From Candidatus Firestoneibacteriota bacterium (GTDB lineage Bacteria > Oederibacteriota > D2-FULL-39-29), in contig JAPLKO010000018.1 of the NCBI GenBank assembly GCA_026388015.1, positions 1-54,685 on the forward strand: a stretch of 54,685 nucleotides of DNA. The letters are read 5' to 3'. This document shows, piece by piece, positions 42,220-50,971 of this stretch; position 1 is the first letter of the stretch; each line of letters opens with the position of its first letter. The position numbers and the translations under genes are program-made. The notes under the pieces are model-generated. The model saw nothing but the letters and a program-made list of their open reading frames with translations, made no database searches and was not told the DNA's origin.

Positions 42220-43131
42220 ATGTCAGCAGTTCTACTTGACGGAGAAGCAGTTGCAAAAAAAATAAAAGATGGTTTGCGGAAAGAGATTGAAGGTTTTAAG
42301 GCTTCCGGCAAAGAGCTTAAGCTTGTAGCTGTACAGGTCGGTGAAAATGCGGCCTCAAGAGTTTATGTGAATCAGCAGAAAAAAGCCTGCGAAGAAATAG
42401 GTGTAAAGTACGAACTCAAAGAGCTTCCTGCGGTTACCACGGAAAAAGGGCTGCTTGATTTTATTGAAGGTTTGAATAATGATGCTGCCGTTACCGGAAT
42501 AATACTTCAGATGCCTCTTCCGAAAGAGATAAATCCCCGTAATATTCAGGTTAAGATCTCCCCTAAAAAAGACGTGGAAGGCTTAAACCCTTACAATATG
42601 GGTCTTCTTGTATATGGAAAGCAGGTTGTGGCGCCCTGCACCGCTATGGGAGCCGTAGAGCTTCTAAAAAGCAGCGGAGTAGAGCTTAAAGGAAAGGAAG
42701 TCGTAATTATCGGACACAGTGAAATTGTCGGTAAACCTATACTTCTTCTTATGCTTCAGTCCCTGACAGAATCTCCGACTCCTACGGTCTGTCATATTGC
42801 TACAAAAGATACTCCGTCGCACACAAAAAAAGCTGATATAGTTTTTGTGGCTGTGGGGAGACCCGGTTTAGTGAGAGCTGAAATGCTTAAACCTGGGGCG
42901 ATAGTTATTGACATAGGCATCAACCGCGTTCCTGTTTTAGACGCAAACGGCGCGCAGGTAATGGACGAAAAAACCGGCCGTCCTAAGATGAAAACCGTCG
43001 GTGACGTTGATTTTGAGAAAGCAAAAAAAGTGTGCGGTATGATCTCCCCTGTTCCGGGAGGTGTTGGTCCTCTTACCGTTACCATGCTTATAAAAAACAC
43101 AATAGAATGTTCAAAGTGGCAGAATATTTAA
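42220..43131 (+). CDS. folD: Methylene-THF dehydrogenase / methenyl-THF cyclohydrolase
   Basis: A 303-residue FolD interconverting methylene-, methenyl- and formyl-THF. The catalytic Tyr/Lys block is SRVYVNQQKKACEEIG. DVEGLNPYNMG and PCTAMGAVELL follow; the NADP loop GHSEIVGKP has His where GRS is usual. PVPGGVGPLTVTMLIKN closes the active site. A short insertion (LDANGAQVMDEKTGRPK) is known in some bacterial FolD. It supplies formyl-THF for PurN and PurH. Confidence 0.94.
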   Translation: MSAVLLDGEAVAKKIKDGLRKEIEGFKASGKELKLVAVQVGENAASRVYVNQQKKACEEIGVKYELKELPAVTTEKGLLDFIEGLNNDAAVTGIILQMPLPKEINPRNIQVKISPKKDVEGLNPYNMGLLVYGKQVVAPCTAMGAVELLKSSGVELKGKEVVIIGHSEIVGKPILLLMLQSLTESPTPTVCHIATKDTPSHTKKADIVFVAVGRPGLVRAEMLKPGAIVIDIGINRVPVLDANGAQVMDEKTGRPKMKTVGDVDFEKAKKVCGMISPVPGGVGPLTVTMLIKNTIECSKWQNI

Positions 43132-43155
43132 TTAATACATCTTCAAGGGGGAGAT

Positions 43156-43764
43156 ATGAGAAAGTTAACGGTTTTGATACTGGTTATATTTTCTTCATGT
43201 TTTTTGTTCGGTGAAGCAGAAAGACTGGATGATTCATCTGATGTAAAGATAGCTGCCGAAAAGTTTACTGAAAAAAAAGGTATATATTCGACAGACGGAA
43301 CTAAAATGATAGACGTCAGTGAAAAAGATCCGGCCTTTGTTGAAGTGTCTTTTCCTGCGGAATGGACTATAGTTAAGATTTTCATTATAACGGGGAAAAC
43401 AACGGTTGAATCCTCATTGAACGGGAATAAAGAAGTTTCTTCAATGTGCAATTTTACTCTTAGAACTAAAACCAAATACGGTGACTATAAAGAAATCCGT
43501 AGATATACCGGCAACACCAGCACCAAACTGGAGATTAAGGAAAAAATAAAGACAAATTCCCTCAGGATTCAACTGCTTCCGTACCGGGAAGGTTCTAATA
43601 AAGGTTTTGGAAGTATGAAGTTTGAGATTTGGGGCTACAAGGGTGAAGCTCCTAAAGAAGAAAAAATAAAGATTAAGACAAAAGAAGATGCTAGCAGAGC
43701 GTTAAGGAAAAACCAGATAACTTCTCAGGAATATATGGAGTTGCTTAAAAGCTTGCCCAAGTGA
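43156..43764 (+). CDS. Secreted protein of unknown function
   Basis: A 202-residue protein with a signal peptide (MRKLTVLILVIFSSCFLFG). A Cys at residue 15 in SSC could be a weak lipobox. A beta-rich middle (about 45-165; FVEVSFPAEWTIVKIFIITG, then LRIQLLPYREGSNKGFGSMK and FEIWGYKG) resembles galactose-binding/discoidin folds in pattern. A C-terminal helix pair (EDASRALRKNQITSQEYMEL) resembles SHOCT-like oligomerisation motifs. Neither assignment is firm. GGGGGAG precedes the start. Co-transcribed with folD, 24 bases downstream. Confidence 0.7.
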   Translation: MRKLTVLILVIFSSCFLFGEAERLDDSSDVKIAAEKFTEKKGIYSTDGTKMIDVSEKDPAFVEVSFPAEWTIVKIFIITGKTTVESSLNGNKEVSSMCNFTLRTKTKYGDYKEIRRYTGNTSTKLEIKEKIKTNSLRIQLLPYREGSNKGFGSMKFEIWGYKGEAPKEEKIKIKTKEDASRALRKNQITSQEYMELLKSLPK

Positions 43765-43787
43765 CATGTCGAAAATCAAGAACAAAT

Positions 43788-43866
43788 AAGTACGACACCT
43801 CTTCTCGGTGGTAGACAGGCTTCAACCTCCTGGATGCACAAGCTGAAACTTGCGGCTACCTGTCAA
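43788..43866 (+). other. Structured intergenic segment upstream of the lysA promoter
   Basis: The 204-base gap contains three possible pairings: CACC (43796-43799) with GGTG (43807-43810); GACAGG (43814-43819) with CCTGTC (43859-43864); and inner CAAG (43839-43842) with CTTG (43849-43852). An AAGTACG heptamer is at 43788. It lies before, not after, the lysA promoter, so it is not a simple lysA leader riboswitch. It does not match riboswitch classes I know. It could be a small RNA or the 3' end of the folD transcript. Confidence 0.3.
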
Positions 43867-43888
43867 TTTTCCTCGCAAATATTTATCA

Positions 43889-43917
43889 TTGACTACAACT
43901 TTTTTCTGTGTTAATAT
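43889..43917 (+). promoter_or_regulatory. Promoter of the lysine-folate-pantothenate operon
   Basis: TTGACT at 43889-43894 and TAATAT at 43912-43917, spacer 17, extended -10 TGTTAATAT. The expected start is near 43924, 45 bases before lysA. Confidence 0.62.
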
Positions 43918-43968
43918 TTTTAAACAGAGCTGTATTTTTAACGGTTTTTAGAGGGGAAGAGAGCAAAA

Positions 43969-45207
43969 ATGCATTATTTTGGATTTAAAAACGGGCAGTT
44001 ATACTGCGAGAATGTAAAAGTAGCAACTATTGCAAAAACTACCGGCACGCCTGTTTACATCTACAGTAAAAGAACCATCGTGGAGCATTTTAGAAAGATT
44101 GACGAGGCTTTTGCCGGCGTGGATCATCTGGTCTGCTATGCTTTAAAGGCGAATCCTGCTCTCGCAATAATAAAAACTCTGCAAAAAGAAGGCTGCGGAG
44201 CTGATATTGTTTCCGGCGGGGAGCTTTACAAAGCGTTAAGGGCGGGGATTGCTCCGGAAAAAATAGTTTATGCCGGTGTAGGTAAAACAAGAGCAGAAAT
44301 AGAGACGGCGATTAAAAGCCGGATATTTATGTTTAATATAGAATCCATCCCCGAGGCAGAGAGGATAAGCGCAGTAGCAAAAAAACTCGGAAAAACCGTG
44401 GAAGTGGCGCTTCGGATAAACCCTGACGTCGATCCGGATACGCATCATTACATTACGACCGGAAAAAAAGAGAATAAATTTGGACTCAATATCAGCAAGG
44501 CGAAAGAGTATTTCCTTGCCGCCGCGCGTTTACCTAACATAAAAGTGTGTGGAATTCATACGCATATCGGTTCGCAGATAACCAAAGTCGAACCGTACGT
44601 TTTGACGTTGAAAAAGATAATTGCGCTTAAAGCGATACTTGAAAAATCAGGGCTTCGTATAACCAGGCTTAACATAGGTGGCGGGCTCGGGATAATCTAT
44701 GATAACGAGACCCCTTCGACACCGGCTAACTTTGCTTCTAAGGTGCTTCCGCTTTTAAAACCGCTCGGGGTAAAAGTGATACTGGAACCGGGCAGGTTCA
44801 TAGTCGGTAACGCCGGAATAATGGCGGCAGAGGTGCAGTATATAAAAAAAGGCGAAGTTAAAAACTATGTAATCTTGGACGCCGGGATGAACGATCTGAT
44901 CAGGCCGTCGCTTTATGACGCATACCATGATATTGTTGCGGTAAAAAAGACGTCCGGTAAGCTAAAGGCTGATATTGTAGGTCCTATATGCGAATCAGGG
45001 GACTTTTTCGGCAAGAACAGAGTTATCGACAAAGTAAAAGAAGGTGACTTTGTTGCTGTAATGAGCGCCGGGGCCTATGGTTTTTCCATGGCTTCCAATT
45101 ATAACTGCAGAAGAAAGCCGGCTGAAGTGCTGGTGGACGGTTCAAAATTTAAAATAGTAAGAAAAAGAGAGACGTATCAGGATCTGTTAAACGGAGAGAG
45201 TTTTTAA
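43969..45207 (+). CDS. lysA: Diaminopimelate decarboxylase
   Basis: A 412-residue fold-type III PLP enzyme. The PLP lysine is in CYALKANPALAI; the glycine-rich phosphate site is NIGGGLGI. HTHIGSQI, ILEPGRFIVG and GPICESGDFFG (catalytic Cys) complete the active site. It converts meso-DAP to lysine, the last step of the pathway encoded by the next four genes. GAGGGGA precedes the start. The following gene begins one base after its stop. Confidence 0.95.
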   Translation: MHYFGFKNGQLYCENVKVATIAKTTGTPVYIYSKRTIVEHFRKIDEAFAGVDHLVCYALKANPALAIIKTLQKEGCGADIVSGGELYKALRAGIAPEKIVYAGVGKTRAEIETAIKSRIFMFNIESIPEAERISAVAKKLGKTVEVALRINPDVDPDTHHYITTGKKENKFGLNISKAKEYFLAAARLPNIKVCGIHTHIGSQITKVEPYVLTLKKIIALKAILEKSGLRITRLNIGGGLGIIYDNETPSTPANFASKVLPLLKPLGVKVILEPGRFIVGNAGIMAAEVQYIKKGEVKNYVILDAGMNDLIRPSLYDAYHDIVAVKKTSGKLKADIVGPICESGDFFGKNRVIDKVKEGDFVAVMSAGAYGFSMASNYNCRRKPAEVLVDGSKFKIVRKRETYQDLLNGESF

Positions 45208-45208
45208 A

Positions 45209-46003
45209 ATGAAAAATGCGCAGTTCTCAAAACTAAGCGGCACCGGTAACGACTTTATTGTTATAGATAACAGAAGAAAAGTAATAACGAATCCGAAGAA
45301 GTTTGCGCTTGCCGTGTGCGACCGGAAAAGGTCTGTAGGCGCCGACGGCGTGCTTCTGGTTGAAAAATCAAAAAAAGCCGATTACAAGATGCGGATTATT
45401 AACTCGGACGGTTCCGAAGCCGAGATGTGCGGTAACGGGATACGCTGTATCGGTCTGTTTACGTTTGTAAAAAAAATAGCCGGTAAACAGCAGTCGGTCG
45501 AGACTTTATCCGGCCTTAAGACCGTGACTATACTGGATGCGTCTAAGGGGCTTGTGGACGTTAATATGGGACAGCCGAAGGATGAAAGGACCGGACTGGT
45601 TATCAAAACCGGAGGTAAGAGTCTGCCCGGTTGTTTTGTGAACACCGGGGTACCGCATACTGTTGTGCTTAACAGCAGTGTTGACGTTTTTGAATTCGGA
45701 AGACAGATTAGATACCACAAACTGTTTAAACCTGCGGGAACTAACGTTAACTTTGTAAAAGTTGCCGGGAAAAACAGGATAGAAGTCAGGACGTATGAAA
45801 GAGGCGTGGAAGCGGAGACGGATGCCTGCGGTACGGGTTCGACGGCTTCTGCATATATTACAAATTTACTCGGCAAAACAAAATTTCCGACGGATGTGCT
45901 TACTTCCGGCGGGGATGTATTAAGAATAGACGCGGATGAGGACGGTAATTTATATATGTCCGGCAGTGTTACTTATATTTGCGAAGGCAAAATATTCTAT
46001 TAA
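45209..46003 (+). CDS. dapF: Diaminopimelate epimerase
   Basis: A 264-residue cofactor-free epimerase converting LL-DAP to meso-DAP. The two catalytic cysteines are in EAEMCGNGIRC and DACGTGSTAS. N-terminal FSKLSGTGNDFIVIDNR is canonical. It fits between DapL, which makes LL-DAP, and LysA, which needs meso-DAP, and also supplies meso-DAP for peptidoglycan. Confidence 0.95.
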   Translation: MKNAQFSKLSGTGNDFIVIDNRRKVITNPKKFALAVCDRKRSVGADGVLLVEKSKKADYKMRIINSDGSEAEMCGNGIRCIGLFTFVKKIAGKQQSVETLSGLKTVTILDASKGLVDVNMGQPKDERTGLVIKTGGKSLPGCFVNTGVPHTVVLNSSVDVFEFGRQIRYHKLFKPAGTNVNFVKVAGKNRIEVRTYERGVEAETDACGTGSTASAYITNLLGKTKFPTDVLTSGGDVLRIDADEDGNLYMSGSVTYICEGKIFY

Positions 46004-46017
46004 GAAGGAGTGAATAA

Positions 46018-46890
46018 ATGTTCAAAGGTGTTGTAACGGCAATGATAACCCCGTTTAAAAACGGCAAAGTGGATGAGAAAAGATTAAAAGATAATGTGGA
46101 GTTCCAGATAAAGAACAAAGTCTCCGGACTTCTCCCGTGCGGTACGACCGGGGAGTCCCCCACTCTTTCGCATGAAGAGCATCAAAGAGTTATCGAGATT
46201 GTGGTGAAAGCAGTGAAAGGCAGAGTCCCGGTAATGGGCGGTACAGGTTCGAACTCTACGGATGAAGCTATTGAGATGACGGAGTTTGCAAAAAAGATAG
46301 GGTGCGACGCCGCGCTTATGGTCTGCCCTTATTACAATAAACCCACTCAAAAGGGTGTCTATCTGCATTTTAAGAAAGTTGCGGATACGGTTGATATTCC
46401 GATAATGCTTTATAATATTCCTGGCAGATGCGGGATAACGATAGACCCGTCTACAATGGGAAGACTTAGAAACGATTGCAAAAATATTATCGGCGTTAAA
46501 GAGTCTACAGGTTCCGTAGATACCGCAAGCCAGGCAGTAGCTTCCTGCGGCAGGGATTTTTGTGTAATGTCCGGGGATGACAGCCTTACGCTTCCAATTA
46601 TGTCCGTTGGCGGCACCGGTGTTATTTCCGTTATTTCGAACCTTATTCCAAAACAGGTCGCCGATATGGTGAACGCTTTCTCAAAAGCAGAAGTGAAAAA
46701 AGCCATAGATATGCATTATGAGCTTCTTCCTCTGATGAAAGGCGCTTTCATCGAAGCGAATCCTATACCGATAAAGACGTTGATGATGATGGCAGGAATG
46801 GACTCCGGCGAACTCCGGCTTCCGATGTGTTCCCTCGAAGACTCAAACCTCGGTAAAATGAAAGAACTTTTCAAAAGATATATGAAGTAA
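46018..46890 (+). CDS. dapA: 4-hydroxy-tetrahydrodipicolinate synthase
   Basis: A 290-residue TIM-barrel aldolase condensing pyruvate with aspartate semialdehyde. GVVTAMITPFKNGKVD, the pyruvate loop PCGTTGESPTLS, the active-site Tyr in LYNIPGRCG and the Schiff-base Lys in GVKESTG are all present. AAGAAGGAG lies upstream. First committed step of the lysine pathway, placed third in the operon. Confidence 0.95.
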   Translation: MFKGVVTAMITPFKNGKVDEKRLKDNVEFQIKNKVSGLLPCGTTGESPTLSHEEHQRVIEIVVKAVKGRVPVMGGTGSNSTDEAIEMTEFAKKIGCDAALMVCPYYNKPTQKGVYLHFKKVADTVDIPIMLYNIPGRCGITIDPSTMGRLRNDCKNIIGVKESTGSVDTASQAVASCGRDFCVMSGDDSLTLPIMSVGGTGVISVISNLIPKQVADMVNAFSKAEVKKAIDMHYELLPLMKGAFIEANPIPIKTLMMMAGMDSGELRLPMCSLEDSNLGKMKELFKRYMK

Positions 46891-46914
46891 AAAAACAACG
46901 GAGAAAATGAAAAG

Positions 46915-47724
46915 ATGAGCGAAAAAATTAAAGTAATCATGGCGGGGGCCGGTGGCCGGATGGGTGCGATAATCATTAAGCTTATTGCGGCTCAAAAGGA
47001 TATGGTTTTATCCGGGGCTCTGGAAAGTGAGAAATTTTCGGGAGTGGGGAAGGACATCGGCGAAGTTATAGGTATGGGGAAGCTGGGTGTCAATATCGTT
47101 TCCGATCTTTCTAAGATTGCTCCTGATTGTGATGTTATAATTGATTTTACATCGCCTGCTTCCACAATGGCAAATCTTGCGGTTGCGGTCAAATTTAAAA
47201 AGGCTTTTATTATTGGGACGACCGGCATTGAAGAGGCAGAGAAAAAGCAGATAGCAGAAGCGGGGAAATCTATCCCGGTGGTGTTTGCTGCGAGTATGAG
47301 CGCGGGTGTTAACCTTCTGTTTAAGCTTGCAAAGGAAGCTGCAAAAGTACTTAGGGATTATGATGCGGAGATTGTTGAGACTCATCACCGTTTCAAAAAA
47401 GATGCGCCTTCGGGGACGGCTTTAAAGCTCGGAGAAAGTATAGCCGCCGGAAGGGATATTGATTTTAAGAAGAACACTGTGTTTGGAAGAGAAGGTATAA
47501 CCGGAGAGAGAAAACCGGACGAAATTGCCATTCATGCGGTAAGAAGCGGTGATGTTGCAGGAGAGCATATAGTTTCTTTCGGAACAATCGGAGAGAGAAT
47601 AGAACTCGTCCATAGGGCATCCAGCCGTGAAGCGTACGGCAGAGGCGCAATAAGTGCCGTAAGGTACATAGTCAAAGTCCAAAAAGGTCTTTATGATATG
47701 CAGGATGTGCTGGGAATTAAATAA
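46915..47724 (+). CDS. dapB: 4-hydroxy-tetrahydrodipicolinate reductase
   Basis: A 269-residue NAD(P)H reductase. The Rossmann motif is MAGAGGRMGAI. The catalytic block is ETHHRFKKDAPSGTALKL with the His pair and Lys, and FGTIGERIELVHRASSREAY is at the tetramer/substrate side. It makes THDP, the substrate of DapL. Followed by a 51-base gap holding heptamer repeats. Confidence 0.95.
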   Translation: MSEKIKVIMAGAGGRMGAIIIKLIAAQKDMVLSGALESEKFSGVGKDIGEVIGMGKLGVNIVSDLSKIAPDCDVIIDFTSPASTMANLAVAVKFKKAFIIGTTGIEEAEKKQIAEAGKSIPVVFAASMSAGVNLLFKLAKEAAKVLRDYDAEIVETHHRFKKDAPSGTALKLGESIAAGRDIDFKKNTVFGREGITGERKPDEIAIHAVRSGDVAGEHIVSFGTIGERIELVHRASSREAYGRGAISAVRYIVKVQKGLYDMQDVLGIK

Positions 47725-47727
47725 CGC

Positions 47728-47762
47728 AAGTACGAAGTACGAGGCGCAAAGTCAAAGCGACG
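47728..47762 (+). repeat. AAGTACG heptamer array between dapB and dapL
   Basis: Units AAGTACG, AAGTACG, AGGCGCA, AAGTCAA and AGCGACG in seven-base register. The first two are exact copies. ACGCAAGTACGAAG (47724-47737) also occurs at 41461-41474. Confidence 0.6.
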
Positions 47763-47775
47763 AACAGGAGTAAAA

Positions 47776-48972
47776 ATGAAAATTGAAGTGGCAGAGAGAC
47801 TGAAAAAACTTCCGCCTTATCTTTTTATTGAGATAGATAAAATGAAAAGGAAAGCGAAAGAAGAGGGCGTAGACATAATTGATCTCGGTATCGGGGATCC
47901 TGATTTACCTACCTTGAAACCTATCATCGAAGAGATGCAAAAAGAGATATTGGATGCAAAAAATCATCAATATCCTCTTGGTTCAGGGCTTAAGGATTTT
48001 AGAGTTGCGGTAACGGAGTGGTACAAAAAAAGATTTGGCGTTGCTTTTGATCCTGATACGGAAGCCATGGCGCTTATTGGTTCGAAAGAAGCTATCGGGC
48101 ATCTGCCTCTTGCTTTTGTCAATCCGGGAGATGTTGTGCTCATTCCGGATCCCGGCTATCCCGTTTACAATGCCGGCACTATATTTGCGGAAGGCGTGCC
48201 GTACATTATGCCTTTACTTGAAAAAAACGGTTTTCTTCCGGATCTCGACATTATTCCTGCCGATGTTTTAAAAAAAGCAAAATTGATGTTCATTAACTAT
48301 CCGAATAATCCTACTGCGGCGTTTGCGCCTAAATCTTTTTTTGAGAAAGTCGTGGCGTTTGCAAAAAAGAATAATATCATCGTGTGCCATGACGCAGCTT
48401 ACTCCGAGATGTACTATGACGGTGAAAAATCTCCGAGTTTCTTTAATGTAGAAGGCGCTAAGGATATCGGGATAGAGATGTTCTCCTTTTCAAAAACTTT
48501 TAATATGACCGGCTGGAGACTTGGTTATGCCGTAGGACACAAGGATCTGATTGCAGGATTGGCTTCGATTAAAGGGAATCTCGATTCCGGGCAATTCCAT
48601 GCAATTCAGCGCGCGGGAATTAAGGCCTTACAGCTTCCTGAAAAATGGACGGATGATCTGAGAAAAATCTACGAAGAAAGAAGAAACGTGCTGGTGTCCG
48701 GGCTGAAATCTCTCGGTTGGAGAGTTAATAATCCAAAAGCTACTTTCTATGTCTGGATAAAAGTACCGGAAAAGTTTGCAAATGAGAATAAAGCGGCAAA
48801 ATCAGTTTCCGGCGAGCTTGTAAAGTTCCTGCTTCAAAATTGCGGTATAGTTTCCACCCCCGGTGCCGGTTTTGGTAAATACGGGGAAGGATATATACGT
48901 ATGACCATTTGCACCACGGAAGAGCGTCTTAAAGAAGCTGTAAAACGCTTGAAGGAAAAATGCCGTTTTTAA
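47776..48972 (+). CDS. dapL: LL-diaminopimelate aminotransferase
   Basis: A 398-residue fold-type I aminotransferase. IIDLGIGDPDLPT, QYPLGSGLKDFRVAV, NYPNNPTAA, and the PLP Lys in SFSKTFNMTGWRLGY are typical of the bacterial DapL subgroup, and the position after dapB supports it. It converts THDP directly to LL-DAP, bypassing succinyl or acetyl intermediates; dapC, dapD and dapE are absent here. A general aspartate aminotransferase is the alternative. An AGGAG at 47767-47771 precedes the ATG. It overlaps folK by 13 bases. Confidence 0.9.
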   Translation: MKIEVAERLKKLPPYLFIEIDKMKRKAKEEGVDIIDLGIGDPDLPTLKPIIEEMQKEILDAKNHQYPLGSGLKDFRVAVTEWYKKRFGVAFDPDTEAMALIGSKEAIGHLPLAFVNPGDVVLIPDPGYPVYNAGTIFAEGVPYIMPLLEKNGFLPDLDIIPADVLKKAKLMFINYPNNPTAAFAPKSFFEKVVAFAKKNNIIVCHDAAYSEMYYDGEKSPSFFNVEGAKDIGIEMFSFSKTFNMTGWRLGYAVGHKDLIAGLASIKGNLDSGQFHAIQRAGIKALQLPEKWTDDLRKIYEERRNVLVSGLKSLGWRVNNPKATFYVWIKVPEKFANENKAAKSVSGELVKFLLQNCGIVSTPGAGFGKYGEGYIRMTICTTEERLKEAVKRLKEKCRF

Positions 48973-49460
48973 CAGCTTATTTGTCGTTGGGCGGTAATTT
49001 AGGGAACAGGCTTCTGAATCTAAAAAAGGCAATAACGCTCTTAGGAAAGAACGCCGGAATAAAAATAGTAAAAACATCTCCTTTGTACGAGACGGAGCCG
49101 GTCGGGAAAGTCAGGCAGGGTTTGTTTTTAAACGGAGTGGTTAAAATAAAAACTTCGCTCACACCTGTCGGACTGCTTCTTGCCTGCAAAGAAGTTGAGC
49201 GCAGGCTGAAGAGAGTTAAGACCGTAAATTGGGGTCCCAGGAAAATAGACATTGATATAATTCTTTATGGCGCGGAGATTGTAAAAAGAAGCTTTTTGAC
49301 TATTCCGCACAAAGAAATGACCAAACGTGAGTTTGTGCTGAGACCGCTGGTTGATTTGGAAAATAAAGGGCGTCACCCCTTACTGGGGAAAACTTATAAA
49401 AAGCTTCTGGCAGAAATAAAAGGACAGAAAAAAGTAAAAAAATATGGAAAAATCATTTGA
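48960..49460 (+). CDS. folK: 2-amino-4-hydroxy-6-hydroxymethyldihydropteridine pyrophosphokinase
   Basis: A 166-residue HPPK of folate synthesis. N-terminal AYLSLGGNLGNRLLNL, TSPLYETEPVG, and the catalytic stretch WGPRKIDIDIILYG (metal Asp pair) are conserved. IPHKEMTKREFVLRPL follows. folP and folB are not adjacent. It overlaps dapL at its start and the dNK gene by 17 bases at its end. Confidence 0.93.
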   Translation: MPFLTAYLSLGGNLGNRLLNLKKAITLLGKNAGIKIVKTSPLYETEPVGKVRQGLFLNGVVKIKTSLTPVGLLLACKEVERRLKRVKTVNWGPRKIDIDIILYGAEIVKRSFLTIPHKEMTKREFVLRPLVDLENKGRHPLLGKTYKKLLAEIKGQKKVKKYGKII

Positions 49461-50091
49461 TTTGAAATACATAGTCGTTGAAGGACCGATCGGGGTGGGC
49501 AAGACCAGCCTGGTGGATCTAATAGGCAGGGAATTCCGCTTTAAACAGGTCTTAGAAGTAGTGGAAGAAAATCCTTTCCTTCCTAAATTCTATAAAGAGA
49601 TGAGAAATTTTGCCTTTCAAACGCAGCTCTTTTTCCTTCTTAACAGGTACAAACAGCAGCAAGCTTTGTTTCAGAATGAACTATTTTCATCCGGGATTAT
49701 GTCGGATTATCTCTTTGAAAAAGACAGAATATTTGCTTATGTAAATCTGGATGAAGCCGAGCTTGTCTTGTATGAAAAACTATATGCTATTCTAAAACCG
49801 CAGGTGCCCAAGCCGGATCTGGTTATTTATTTGCAGGCAAATACAGATACGCTGATAAAGAGGATAAAACTGCGGGGGCGTAATTACGAAAAAACAATAG
49901 GCCATGACTATCTCGGGCATTTGAATAAAGCTTATAATGATTTTTTTCTTAGATACAAAGAAACTCCTCTGCTGATCATCAATACAAATGAAATAGATTT
50001 TGTTCACAAGATGGGAGATTTAAACGACCTCATAAAGACCATTAAAGATATGAAAGCCGGGACCAAGTATTACCTCCCTATAAGTTCTTGA
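49444..50091 (+). CDS. Deoxynucleoside kinase (deoxyadenosine/deoxyguanosine kinase family)
   Basis: A 215-residue P-loop kinase. Walker A is VEGPIGVGKTSLVD, then VEENPFLPKFYKEMRNFAFQ with the substrate Glu, the Asp-Tyr region SDYLFEKDRIFA, and a LID-like RIKLRGRNYEK. It phosphorylates deoxynucleosides for salvage. The folK-dNK-panC order is common in bacteria and supports the call. Substrate preference cannot be read. Confidence 0.9.
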   Translation: MEKSFDLKYIVVEGPIGVGKTSLVDLIGREFRFKQVLEVVEENPFLPKFYKEMRNFAFQTQLFFLLNRYKQQQALFQNELFSSGIMSDYLFEKDRIFAYVNLDEAELVLYEKLYAILKPQVPKPDLVIYLQANTDTLIKRIKLRGRNYEKTIGHDYLGHLNKAYNDFFLRYKETPLLIINTNEIDFVHKMGDLNDLIKTIKDMKAGTKYYLPISS

Positions 50092-50098
50092 GGAAAAA

Positions 50099-50947
50099 AT
50101 GAAAGTAATCTCCTCTCTAAAAGAAATGACTTTATTTTCGAAAAAAGCGTCAGCAAAAGGTAGTATTATCGGCTTTGTTCCCACTATGGGTTACCTGCAC
50201 GAAGGCCACCTTTCTCTGGTTCGCCGGGCAAAAAAAGAATGTAATGTGGTGGTAGTCAGTATCTTTGTTAACCCTTCGCAATTCGGACCGAAAGAAGACC
50301 TCGCTAAGTATCCCAGAGACTTAAAAAGAGATTTAGCCTTGCTTCGGCCGCTCGGAGTGGATGTTGTTTTTTACCCACAAGCAAAAGTAATGTATCCTTT
50401 TGGCTGTGCCGCTTATGTGGATATCGGCGGGAATTTGACAAAAAAACTTTGCGGCGCGTTCCGTCCCGTTCTTTTCAAGGGAGTGACGACCATAGTTGCA
50501 AAGTTATTCAACATCGTTTTACCTTCAAAAGCTTACTTCGGGCAGAAAGACGCCCAGCAGTGTGTGGTGCTTGAGAAGATGGTCAAGGACCTTAACTTCC
50601 CGCTGCAGGTTGTTACGCTTCCCACCGTTAGGGAGAAAGACGGCCTTGCTATGAGCTCGCGTAATTCCTATCTGGCTCCGGATGAAAGAAAAGATGCCGC
50701 CGTTATATACAAATCCCTGATGCTCGCCCGTCAGATGATAAAAAAAGGCGTAAGAAGTTCTATTAAAATAAAATCTGCAATGATAAAAGAGCTGAATACC
50801 GTAAAACATATTGAATTACAATACATCTCCATCGTGAAGGCTGAGACCCTCGAAGATTTGAAAACCCTATCAGGTGAGATCATTATCGCCCTGGCTCTAA
50901 AAATCGGAAAAACAAGGTTAATAGATAATATCCGCCTTAAACTCTGA
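50099..50947 (+). CDS. panC: Pantoate-beta-alanine ligase
   Basis: A 282-residue pantothenate synthetase of the HIGH nucleotidyltransferase fold. GFVPTMGYLHEGHLSLVR contains the HxGH motif. SIFVNPSQFGPKEDLAKYPR, FGQKDAQQ and MSSRNSYL are canonical. It joins pantoate and beta-alanine, the latter supplied by PanD encoded next. Last gene of the lysA operon. Confidence 0.95.
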   Translation: MKVISSLKEMTLFSKKASAKGSIIGFVPTMGYLHEGHLSLVRRAKKECNVVVVSIFVNPSQFGPKEDLAKYPRDLKRDLALLRPLGVDVVFYPQAKVMYPFGCAAYVDIGGNLTKKLCGAFRPVLFKGVTTIVAKLFNIVLPSKAYFGQKDAQQCVVLEKMVKDLNFPLQVVTLPTVREKDGLAMSSRNSYLAPDERKDAAVIYKSLMLARQMIKKGVRSSIKIKSAMIKELNTVKHIELQYISIVKAETLEDLKTLSGEIIIALALKIGKTRLIDNIRLKL

Positions 50948-50971
50948 CCTGAGTACCGTAACTACCTGTAA

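Noticed and set aside
43788-43968. Lysine riboswitch upstream of lysA
   Set aside because: The promoter lies downstream of the structured part, leaving only about 45 bases of leader, far too short, and the conserved lysine-riboswitch core is not seen.
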